Below are positions 1 through 6,027 of a stretch of DNA of 6,427 bases, piece after piece. The stretch covers positions 1-6,427 of the forward strand of contig CALMBE010000331.1 of assembly GCA_937860165.1 (NCBI GenBank), in the 5' to 3' direction. Within the stretch, counting starts at the first letter, position 1. Each line of letters starts with the position of its first letter. The DNA comes from an uncultured Planctomycetaceae bacterium (GTDB lineage Bacteria; Planctomycetota; Planctomycetia; Pirellulales; Lacipirellulaceae). The position numbers and the translations under genes are program-made. The notes under the pieces were generated by a model. It ran no database searches. It had not been told where the DNA came from and saw nothing but the letters and a program-made list of their open reading frames with translations.

Positions 1-1
1 A

Positions 2-33
2 CATGGCCACGGCGGAATACCGCCGTGGCCATG
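2..33. repeat. Perfect 14-bp inverted repeat (hairpin)
   Basis: Bases 2-15 (CATGGCCACGGCGG) are the exact reverse complement of bases 20-33, separated by the loop AATA. This would form a very stable GC-rich hairpin. No T-run follows, so it is not a classic intrinsic terminator for an upstream plus-strand gene. It looks more like a REP-type intergenic palindrome. It lacks the GTAG head of the REPs near 5079 and 5839, so it is probably a different family. It lies about 200 bases upstream of the first gene. Confidence 0.7.
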
Positions 34-218
34 GCACCCACTATCTTGAACAATTACTCGGCCCTGGTGGCACCCCTACTTTTGGCTTTGACAAAGCTTA
101 GTTTCTCGTATTCCCCCGGGAATAAAGGCGAAATCTCCCCTCTGTAACACATCCCGCCGTCCTTCGCTTAGTTCGTTGGAGCCTGCCACTGTTTCTTTCA
201 GTTGGGGTTTCTCAAAGC

Positions 219-224
219 AAAGGA
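219..224 (+). promoter_or_regulatory. Ribosome binding site of the metalloprotease gene
   Basis: AAAGGA lies 7 bases before the ATG at 232. It is a good Shine-Dalgarno match at normal spacing. It favours ATG 232 over the in-frame TTG at 202 and the in-frame ATG at 292, neither of which has such a site. Confidence 0.65.
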
Positions 225-231
225 AAAAACC

Positions 232-3200
232 ATGTTCTCCCCGATTATTTACCTGGCCCTGCGTCGATTTGTGAAATTTACCACCCATTACATGAACACC
301 CCTTGGTTCCGCATGGGGACGGTCCTCCTGCTGACTAGCTTGGGACTTCCCGTGCCTCGCGGGCAGGCTATCAATATATCCTACTCCTACGACGAACGGG
401 CCGAGCCGGCATTTGATCCCGATGGCTTGGAGCTCCGCCGGATTACGAACGCGGCCATCGCGATCTGGGAAAGTTATATCCTTGATGATGTCGACTATCA
501 CTTCGATCTCTCGTGGGGCAATCTCGATGGCGGCACTTTTGGTCAGCACGAAGACTTTCTCGGCTGGGCCACGAACAACATCATCATCGATACCCGTGGC
601 CCCGATGGCGTGGACCGCAATTGGTTTTTTGACCCCACCCCGTTTAGCAACGAAGAATTTGTGATGCGGGACACGCTGGTCCGCGATGAGTCTGCTGCCG
701 ACATCGATGCCGGGTTCAGTGGCAATCCCCACGAAGTGTTGGAAATTGGCTTTGGTGGTTTCGCTCGGTCAGGATCGGCCGCAACGGGCAAACTCGACCT
801 GTTGAGTATTGTCACTCATGAACTGGGGCATCACTTGGGGCTGAGCTACAACGGTCTCTTCGAAGACTACTACGACTTCAATTCCGCAACCGTGGGGGGA
901 CGGAGCGTCGGTGTGCTCCAGACGGGCGACTATGAGATCAATCTCGACTCCGTTCTGATGACCGATTGGCCGAGCAACTCCGGTGGGGAACGGCGACTCC
1001 CGTCGGCGACAGACATCCTGGCCACTTGGGATGAGTCGGTCCATGTCACGTACGTGAATGGTCAACAAGTCTACAAGAGATTCGAGCAATTCAACCTGCC
1101 GCGGGTGGATTTCATTGGGGAACAATCCAATAGCTGGCACCAGACGCTGAACTGGATCGGCGGGAAGATTCCTGACGTCGACAATGAAGTCAACATTCGC
1201 CACGGGGGCAATGTCTTTCAGACGACCGGCAATTCCTCGGCGAAAGTCCTGAACATCAACGACGGCTCAAAACTCTTTGTGCAAGGGAGTCGCCTAACTG
1301 TTCTGGGCAACACAGAACTGGGCCTTTCAGGGGCTCAGCGGAGTGAGATCCAAGTGGGGAATTTCAATGACACGTTTTCGACCTTTCAAACCAACAATCT
1401 TACTCTCGTTGCTGGTCTCGTGAATTTGTTCAACTCCAAAGCTTCCGTGGACGTAGACCGCGACTTTCGCATTCAAGGTAACAGTGCTCTGATGGGAGCA
1501 GGTGCCGTGCGTGTCGGAGGCAAGCTGATCAACGATGGTGAAATTAACGGCGGTACGTTCTTGCTGTTCGGCTTTGGCGGCAAGCTGACTCTGGGCACCT
1601 CGGGCCTGGGGGCCAAGCTCGATCTCGATGGGCAAGGCGAACAAGGGGTGATCACTGCGAATCTCGGTGACTTGTCAATCTTCGGGCCACTGGCCGATGA
1701 CTTCAACGGGACTGCCGCCGTGGCCGAGACGCGCACCATGAGGTTCTCGCAACCTTGGAAAATGAAGGGACAGATGTACCTCCGCGGCGGCAGTAGTGAA
1801 GCCCTGTGGGCGACACTCTCGGGGGGCGAAGTTACCGTGGGCGGTAATGTCGAAGTCGACGGCAAGGCGCGCATCCTAGCCCCGGTGATTTTCAACTCTC
1901 CGGCAGTGGTGAATCTGCCCGATGCCGACGACCTGTTGCTCTTGGGAAGTACGACCACGTTTAGTGGGGGCACTTTTACTGGTAACGGGACACTGGCCAT
2001 CGCAGGCAATGCGAGCACCGCGATCCCCAATCCGATCGTGGGCGACTTTCCCGACGAAGCCACCCAGTTCATGGCTTTGTCGTTCGTCGTTCCCGATATT
2101 CAAGTTCAGGGTGAGTTCGAAATTTTGGATCCAACACCCACCGACTCCATCCCGAACCCAGGCACGAGTTTCCCGGGTGGGTTTTCGACCTACGGGTTTA
2201 ACGTCCCGGTGCAGGTTCGCACGGGGGGAACCCTCACGGCATCGATCTCAAGTGCCTTCCTGCCGAAACTCCTGACGATGTCCGGCGGCCGGATCACCGG
2301 CACGAGCACCGTGAATCTGGTGGGTGACTTGATTGTCGACCAGAACAGCATTATCAATCCCAACACCTTCTTGTGGGGTGTCGACGCGACGAATCATCAC
2401 ACGACGATTCGCAGTGGCAAGCGGCTCGATTTGGTAACCAACCGCATCGTGCGGACCGACGCCAATCAACAGTATCGCGGGCAGATTGTGCTCGAAGCCG
2501 GGGCCGCCCTGAATGTCGATCTGGGAGTAGCCGACAGTTGGAACCTAGCAGGTGAATTGCTCATGAACTTGGGTTCCTCGGTTGCTGGGGAAGATATTCT
2601 CAACACGGGCACCGTGCGCGGCAATGGTTCGTTCTTGATCGACCGCTTTGAAAACGCCGGTCGGCTCGTGCCGGGGCGAGTCTTCGGTGGCATCCAGATG
2701 ACCGGCACCCAGTTTGTGCAAACCCCGGCGGGTATCTTGGACATCGTGCTAGGAACTTCGCTCGGGGGCAACAGTTCGGGATTGCTAAGCACCGCGACGG
2801 CCCAATTAGGGGGCACACTCGCTCTGTCGTTGGTTAGTAATTTCAACCCAGCCGTCGGTACGGAAATCGACATCTTAACCGCCAACGCCATTAGCGGGCA
2901 GTTCGCCAATGTAACGTTGACGGCCCCCTTCGGCAGCACCCTGGCTGGTGACGTGCTGTATCGGAGCAATCGCGTGACCTTTCGTGTGACTCAATTCGCC
3001 ACGAACCCTGCCTTGGCCGCGGATTTCAATAGAGATGGGGTCGTCAATGACCAAGACCTCGTCTATTGGCAGAAAGCTTACGGTCAAGTCACCGGAAGGT
3101 CGAGTAGTTCGGGTGATGCCGATGGCGATGGCGACACCGATGGCCGCGACCTATTGCTGTGGCAACGCCGTGCCGCTTCGGTCCCAACCAAGGGCACCCG

Positions 3201-3288
3201 CACCTTGTTCGGCGCCGTGCCGGAGCCAAGCACGCTGTTGCTGGGGTTGATGGCGATGCTGGGAATGTCTTTTCGCAAAGTCCGATAG
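232..3288 (+). CDS. Secreted metzincin-like metalloprotease with beta-repeat region, dockerin-like module and PEP-CTERM tail
   Basis: This encodes a 1018-residue exported protein, probably a zinc peptidase held at or near the cell surface. An extended N-terminus precedes a hydrophobic stretch (about 28-41) and a likely signal-peptidase site after GQA46. The matrixin-like domain (about 47-270) contains HELGHHLGL with H196, E197 and H200, and a plausible Met-turn at M243 (SVLMTDW). The usual third zinc ligand position is Y206, which is atypical, so activity is uncertain. From S301 (SWHQTLNWIGGKIP) to about 925 the protein is Gly/Asn/Thr-rich with recurring GG-x-hydrophobic strands, like autotransporter-type beta-helix passengers. 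Two Ca-binding loops follow (D931-D942 and D962-D973), as in dockerin modules. The C-terminus is PEP-CTERM: VPEPS (996-1000), a hydrophobic segment, then RKVR. I see no cysteine in the mature protein. Substrate is unknown. The ATG was chosen from the AAAGGA site. Confidence 0.85.
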   Translation: MFSPIIYLALRRFVKFTTHYMNTPWFRMGTVLLLTSLGLPVPRGQAINISYSYDERAEPAFDPDGLELRRITNAAIAIWESYILDDVDYHFDLSWGNLDGGTFGQHEDFLGWATNNIIIDTRGPDGVDRNWFFDPTPFSNEEFVMRDTLVRDESAADIDAGFSGNPHEVLEIGFGGFARSGSAATGKLDLLSIVTHELGHHLGLSYNGLFEDYYDFNSATVGGRSVGVLQTGDYEINLDSVLMTDWPSNSGGERRLPSATDILATWDESVHVTYVNGQQVYKRFEQFNLPRVDFIGEQSNSWHQTLNWIGGKIPDVDNEVNIRHGGNVFQTTGNSSAKVLNINDGSKLFVQGSRLTVLGNTELGLSGAQRSEIQVGNFNDTFSTFQTNNLTLVAGLVNLFNSKASVDVDRDFRIQGNSALMGAGAVRVGGKLINDGEINGGTFLLFGFGGKLTLGTSGLGAKLDLDGQGEQGVITANLGDLSIFGPLADDFNGTAAVAETRTMRFSQPWKMKGQMYLRGGSSEALWATLSGGEVTVGGNVEVDGKARILAPVIFNSPAVVNLPDADDLLLLGSTTTFSGGTFTGNGTLAIAGNASTAIPNPIVGDFPDEATQFMALSFVVPDIQVQGEFEILDPTPTDSIPNPGTSFPGGFSTYGFNVPVQVRTGGTLTASISSAFLPKLLTMSGGRITGTSTVNLVGDLIVDQNSIINPNTFLWGVDATNHHTTIRSGKRLDLVTNRIVRTDANQQYRGQIVLEAGAALNVDLGVADSWNLAGELLMNLGSSVAGEDILNTGTVRGNGSFLIDRFENAGRLVPGRVFGGIQMTGTQFVQTPAGILDIVLGTSLGGNSSGLLSTATAQLGGTLALSLVSNFNPAVGTEIDILTANAISGQFANVTLTAPFGSTLAGDVLYRSNRVTFRVTQFATNPALAADFNRDGVVNDQDLVYWQKAYGQVTGRSSSSGDADGDGDTDGRDLLLWQRRAASVPTKGTRTLFGAVPEPSTLLLGLMAMLGMSFRKVR

Positions 3289-3314
3289 GAATCGGCAAGT
3301 GCCTGTTAATGAGC

Positions 3315-3349
3315 GAGCCGGGGCGTCCCCGCCCCCGGCTCACGTTTTT
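3315..3349 (+). terminator. Probable intrinsic terminator (GC hairpin plus T5)
   Basis: The 9-bp arms GAGCCGGGG (3315-3323) and CCCCGGCTC (3333-3341) enclose a 9-base loop. TTTTT follows at 3345-3349. The hairpin starts 26 bases after the stop codon of the metalloprotease gene, the right place to end its transcript. The three bases between stem and T-run make it slightly imperfect. It could also be a REP-type palindrome serving as a terminator. Confidence 0.6.
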
Positions 3350-3377
3350 CTACCTGCTCATTTACGAAGGGAATTTA

Positions 3378-3458
3378 AGCGCAGAGTCGCAGAGGTGCAG
3401 AGACGCGAGGACGCTAGTTGCAGGTCGTCGCGTCTCTGCGACTTCGCGTCTTTGCGAT
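3378..3458. repeat. Inverted repeat built from 8-bp CGCAGAGN units
   Basis: The left arm (3378-3408) and right arm (3428-3458) match at 24 of 31 positions as reverse complements. The inner 12 bp are perfect (3397-3408 against 3428-3439), with a 19-base loop. The left arm reads as consecutive 8-mers, CGCAGAGT, CGCAGAGG, TGCAGAGA and CGCGAGGA (3380-3411), so it is also a degenerate tandem repeat. No coding potential is evident. It resembles the unnamed CGCAGAGA-type repeats seen between genes in many bacteria. Confidence 0.6.
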
Positions 3459-3485
3459 AAGAATTCAAATGAATTCGTATTTCAC

Positions 3486-3509
3486 CACGACGACACGACG
3501 GCACGACGA
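3486..3509. repeat. Three 8-bp tandem units CACGACGN
   Basis: CACGACGA, CACGACGG and CACGACGA follow each other without gaps, preceded by TTTCAC. The period is 8, as in the adjacent CGCAGAG-type repeat, but the unit differs. It lies in the non-coding gap between two convergent genes. Confidence 0.6.
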
Positions 3510-3527
3510 AAAGGAGTGATTACGTCA

Positions 3528-3545
3528 TTCCCGCGTAGGCGGGAA
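3528..3545. repeat. ATTCCCGC/GCGGGAA intergenic hairpin
   Basis: TTCCCGC (3528-3534) pairs perfectly with GCGGGAA (3539-3545) across the loop GTAG. The context GTCATTCCCGCGTAGGCGGG resembles the widespread GTCATTCCCGC...GCGGGAA intergenic repeats known from proteobacteria, with a similar layout to Neisseria dRS3. No T-run is present, so it is not a clear terminator. Confidence 0.55.
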
Positions 3546-3575
3546 CCCAGTGCCTTGGGCCTTTCCTGCTGCCCT

Positions 3576-3596
3576 CCGGGGACTAACGTCCTCCGG
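3576..3596. repeat. CCGGGGAC/GTCCTCCGG hairpin
   Basis: CCGGGGAC (3576-3583) pairs with GTCC-T-CCGG (3588-3596) around TAAC, with one bulged T. It lies just beyond the 3' end of the symporter gene, which is read on the minus strand and stops at 3611. It could help end that transcript, but no T-run follows on that strand. It is probably another REP-like palindrome. Confidence 0.45.
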
Positions 3597-3610
3597 CTCG
3601 CCTGAATTCT

Positions 3611-5029
3611 CTAGCTCTCAGCTCTGGACCCGCTCGCCAACGAACCGACCACCATGCCGATCACCGCCATGATGAGTCCCGCGAGTTGCTGGGGGAATAG
3701 TTCTCCCAGCGGGGTGACCATGAACAGAATCCAGGTCGAGACCCCGCAGAGAATCGACGCGATCGCCCCCCGGTTGTTCGCGCGTTTCCAGTACAAGCCG
3801 CACACCAAGGGGACAAACGCCCCGACGACCGGCAACTGGTAGGTAGTCGACACCAGATCGTAAACCGAGGTTCCTTCCATGAGAATCGCATAGGTCAGCA
3901 CGATGGCCGTGAATGCCAACACCGTGTACCGCATCAAGCGCAGTTCTTGGCGGTCGGTCATCGCAGGCCAAAAGTGTTTGAGAAGGTTTTGCACAAACAC
4001 GGTCGAGGGGGCCAGGATCGTCGCAGAGGCGGTCGACATGATCGCCGACAGTAGCGCGCCGAAAAACATCACCTGCGCGTACTTGGGCATGTGATCGACG
4101 ATCAGCGTCGGCAACACTTCTTGCGAGCCGGTCTCGGTTTGCAGGAGTGCGGCGGCCTCGCTGGGCATGATAATCAGACTGCTCGTGACGATGAACATCG
4201 GCACCATGGCAAAGAGCAAATAGCCGGTCCCGCCGATGAGGGGCCCCCACACGGCCACTTGGACGTTTTTTGAGGACATGATCCGCTGGAAGATATCTTG
4301 TTGGGGAATCGAGCCCAGCATGATCGTGATCCCCGAGCCGATGAAGAACATGATTTCATGGAAGTTCCAGGCGGGAAAGAAATGGAGCAATTCCCGGTCG
4401 GCGGCGAGTTCGAAGACCTTAGCCGGCCCGCCGGCCATGTTGCCGGAAATGATCGCAATGCCGACCAGCCCCAAGACGATGATAATCATCTGCAAAAAGT
4501 CGGTGACGGCGACCGACCACATGCCGCCGTAGATGGTGTAAATCAAGACCACGGCCGTGCCGATGAACGCCCCATCGCGGGGAGTGATCTTGCCGTCTGT
4601 GATGAGCGAGAAGACAACCCCCAGGGCAGTGATCTGAGCCGCGACCCATCCCAGATACGAGAGGATATCCACGACCGAGCAAAACAGTTCGACGGTCTTG
4701 CCATAGTGGACGCGATAGAAGTCGTTGATCGTCAGGAGCGACATCGGGTAGAGTTTGCGGGCGAAAAACAAGCCCACGAGGATCAGACACATAGAAGCCC
4801 CCCAGGGGTCTTCGACCGTCGCTGCCATCCCCCCACGAAGGAACTTGGCCGGGATGCCGATGACCGTCTCCGCGGCAAACCACGTGGCGAAAGTCGTGGC
4901 GATCACGACCGACAGAGGCAACGACCGCCCCGCGACGGCGTAGTCCTCGGTGTTCTTCACCCGCCGCGCGAACCAGAGGCCGACGGCAATCGAAGCGAGG
5001 AGGTAGAGGATGACGAAATTGAGGAGCAT
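3611..5029 (-). CDS. Sodium:solute symporter (SSS/SSF family)
   Basis: This encodes a 472-residue inner-membrane protein, close to the usual SSS length, predicted to couple Na+ entry to uptake of a small solute. The N-terminus is typical: a first membrane helix (about 3-20), then ARRVKNTEDYAVAGRSLP (21-38), matching the family's TEDYFLAGR motif. The second helix follows (ATTFATWFAAETVIGIP, 44-60). The family signature GGMWSVAVTDFLQ is at 168-180. The helix SAIMSTASATILAPS (328-342) carries S332/T333, corresponding to the Na2-site Ser/Thr pair of PutP and vSGLT. GLYWKRANNRGA (411-422) is the usual late loop. About 12-13 hydrophobic segments are visible. The substrate cannot be told from sequence alone. 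No Shine-Dalgarno site precedes the ATG. The gene is convergent with the metalloprotease and lies downstream of the transposase on the same strand. Confidence 0.9.
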   Translation of the reverse strand: MLLNFVILYLLASIAVGLWFARRVKNTEDYAVAGRSLPLSVVIATTFATWFAAETVIGIPAKFLRGGMAATVEDPWGASMCLILVGLFFARKLYPMSLLTINDFYRVHYGKTVELFCSVVDILSYLGWVAAQITALGVVFSLITDGKITPRDGAFIGTAVVLIYTIYGGMWSVAVTDFLQMIIIVLGLVGIAIISGNMAGGPAKVFELAADRELLHFFPAWNFHEIMFFIGSGITIMLGSIPQQDIFQRIMSSKNVQVAVWGPLIGGTGYLLFAMVPMFIVTSSLIIMPSEAAALLQTETGSQEVLPTLIVDHMPKYAQVMFFGALLSAIMSTASATILAPSTVFVQNLLKHFWPAMTDRQELRLMRYTVLAFTAIVLTYAILMEGTSVYDLVSTTYQLPVVGAFVPLVCGLYWKRANNRGAIASILCGVSTWILFMVTPLGELFPQQLAGLIMAVIGMVVGSLASGSRAES

Positions 5030-5075
5030 GTGAGGCGGAAAAATGGATATGGAGATAGGCCATGCGGTAGCGAGT

Positions 5076-5149
5076 ATCGTAGCATGGCCCCCTGGGCCGT
5101 GCGAGCAGGTACTAGAGTTCGACGCGCACGGGCCGGGGGCCCATGCTAC
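5076..5149. repeat. REPIN copy A (74 bp, double inverted REP hairpin)
   Basis: Two REP units face each other. On the plus strand, GTAG (5079-5082) is followed by the stem CATGGCCC/GGGCCGTG (5083-5090 and 5094-5101) with loop CCT. On the minus strand, GTAG (5149-5146) is followed by the stem CATGGGCC/GGCCCGTG with loop CCC. A 25-base spacer (5102-5126) separates them. The GTAG head and short GC hairpin match the known REP layout recognised by RAYT enzymes. It starts 46 bases upstream of the symporter ATG and ends 4 bases beyond the RAYT stop codon. Confidence 0.85.
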
Positions 5150-5153
5150 AGAA

Positions 5154-5828
5154 TCACACGTCGTGGAAGTCCCAACCGAGTGCTTGCCATTGCGGGTTCA
5201 TCCAACGATTCCAGTCATCGAAATCGATCCCAGCTCGTCGAGGATTGGTGCCGATGTATTGCACAACTCGATAGAGATGTTCTTCATTGCGAATGATCCG
5301 ATCATAGGACTCTTGTTGCCACAACACTCCACTTTTTCTTTCACAATTATTGATATTGTTTGCCACGATCCCTTTGATCGCGCCTACTTCGTCTTCCAAT
5401 TGATGGCCATCGAAGGGACGTATCACCAAATGGCAATGATTGCTCATGATAACGAAACAGCCGATTTCATATCGTTGCTCGTGAAAATGCAAGATCGCCC
5501 GGTGCAACTCACTGGCGTATTTCGGCTGTCGAAACCAACAGTCACCATGTCCAGTGTCCATCCATTTTTCCACCGTGAGGAAAACCGACTTAGCGTGGTC
5601 TGTCAACGCTGTTTCGCATTGTGGCGGCGGATTATGCAATTGCCATTCACGTCGCATCGCGGCGAGTTCGTTTCTTTTTGCGTCAGGCAGGGCATCCGCC
5701 AAATGAAATGTCACGAAATAAGTTGCGCCCTCCTGCCGCCAATGAGGGAGATTCCGCGTGTAGACTGTGACCGGTCTATGGGGGTCAAGTCCCCGAAAGC
5801 CAGGTGGCGGATCGAGATTGAATGTCAT
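5154..5828 (-). CDS. REP-associated tyrosine transposase (RAYT, Y1/HUH family)
   Basis: This encodes a 224-residue single-strand DNA nuclease/strand-transferase related to IS200/IS605 TnpA. ATYFVTFHLADALP (35-48) is the typical first beta-strand region. The metal-binding HUH motif is SNHCHLVIRP (129-138; H131 and H133). LWQQESYDRIIRN (169-181) precedes the helix VVQYIGTNPRRAG (188-200). Y191 there matches the catalytic tyrosine of E. coli RAYT (Y115, in YIYINP). All key residues are present and the frame is open, so it looks active. The frame stays open another 116 codons upstream through the REPIN, but that part has no RAYT character, so the start is set at ATG 5828. There is no Shine-Dalgarno site: the REPIN begins 7 bases upstream. 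It is the only transposase in the window and is flanked by its presumed substrates. Confidence 0.88.
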   Translation of the reverse strand: MTFNLDPPPGFRGLDPHRPVTVYTRNLPHWRQEGATYFVTFHLADALPDAKRNELAAMRREWQLHNPPPQCETALTDHAKSVFLTVEKWMDTGHGDCWFRQPKYASELHRAILHFHEQRYEIGCFVIMSNHCHLVIRPFDGHQLEDEVGAIKGIVANNINNCERKSGVLWQQESYDRIIRNEEHLYRVVQYIGTNPRRAGIDFDDWNRWMNPQWQALGWDFHDV

Positions 5829-5835
5829 GGCCGCA

Positions 5836-5909
5836 ATCGTAGCATGGCCCCCTGGGCCGTGCGAGCAGGTACTAGAGTTCGACGCGCACGGGCCGGGGGC
5901 CCATGCTAC
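5836..5909. repeat. REPIN copy B (74 bp, identical to copy A)
   Basis: All 74 bases are identical to copy A, in the same orientation and exactly 760 bases away. GTAG heads lie at 5839-5842 (plus) and 5909-5906 (minus). Stems are 5843-5850/5854-5861 and 5887-5894/5898-5905, with a 25-base spacer at 5862-5886. Identity stops abruptly at both ends, which defines the repeat boundaries. It covers the region just upstream of the RAYT start codon. Confidence 0.85.
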
Positions 5910-6025
5910 TTGTACGAGTAGGTCCCGTTGAGAAATTCTTCCAGATTCGGATAACCATCGGCGTCGGGATCGCCGAGGTGGTCGTCGGTGGCGGGGTTGC
6001 AGCCGTGGGCGGTTTCCCAGGTTTG
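5906..6025 (-). pseudogene. C-terminal remnant of a secreted DxDxDG/NLEE-type protein
   Basis: About 39 codons read QTWETAHGCNP...GDPDADGYPNLEEFLNGT...SYK and then a stop. This strongly resembles the conserved C-terminus (WETAHGLNP, then DxDGDGYTNLEEYLNG) of planctomycete pectate-lyase-like and other secreted proteins with thrombospondin type 3-like Ca-binding repeats. Nothing of the rest of such a protein lies upstream: the frame continues into DNA that encodes a HipA remnant in another frame. The TAG stop lies within the GTAG head of REPIN copy B (5906-5909), so the original end may have been overwritten. It is most likely a non-functional fragment. Confidence 0.6.
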
Positions 6026-6027
6026 GC

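Larger units (their letters stand above)
5076..5909 (-). mobile_element. REPIN-RAYT-REPIN cassette
   Basis: A transposase gene of 675 bp sits in a 686-bp interval between two identical 74-bp direct copies of a double hairpin. It leaves 4 bases at its 3' end and 7 at its 5' end. Such tight packing suggests that enzyme and substrate repeats form one unit. In known RAYT systems the enzyme cuts and joins REP single strands and is thought to spread REPINs. Whether this unit itself moves is inferred. No inverted termini or convincing target duplication were found, as expected for the IS200/IS605-related HUH class. Confidence 0.75.

Noticed and set aside
88..114. Possible promoter: exact TTGACA at 88-93 with TATTCC at 109-114
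   Set aside because: The -35 match is perfect, but the spacer is only 15 bases and the -10 is poor, and planctomycete promoters are poorly defined. Not enough to annotate.
202..231. Earlier TTG start for the metalloprotease gene
   Set aside because: The frame is open there, but the AAAGGA ribosome site lies between TTG 202 and ATG 232 and is correctly spaced only for the ATG.
76..732. 218-codon minus-strand open frame opposite the protease N-terminus
   Set aside because: It has no recognisable motif and lies antisense to a well-supported gene with signal peptide and zinc motif.
3380..3509. CRISPR-like array
   Set aside because: The units are 8-bp, degenerate and contiguous, with no unique spacers and no cas genes.
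5058..5089. GGCCATGC (5058-5065) paired with GCATGGCC (5082-5089) as an operator upstream of the symporter
   Set aside because: The right half is simply part of the REPIN stem. The left half may be a worn REP remnant, and nothing else supports an operator.
4298..5296. 332-codon plus-strand open frame opposite the symporter
   Set aside because: It lies antisense to a clear SSS gene, is rich in D, R, E and H as expected from a reverse frame of a membrane protein gene, and shows no domain.
5071..5920. CGAGTA at 5071-5076 and 5915-5920 as a target-site duplication of the RAYT cassette
   Set aside because: Six bases can match by chance, the two copies are at unequal distances from the REPIN ends, and HUH/Y1 transposases do not make target duplications.
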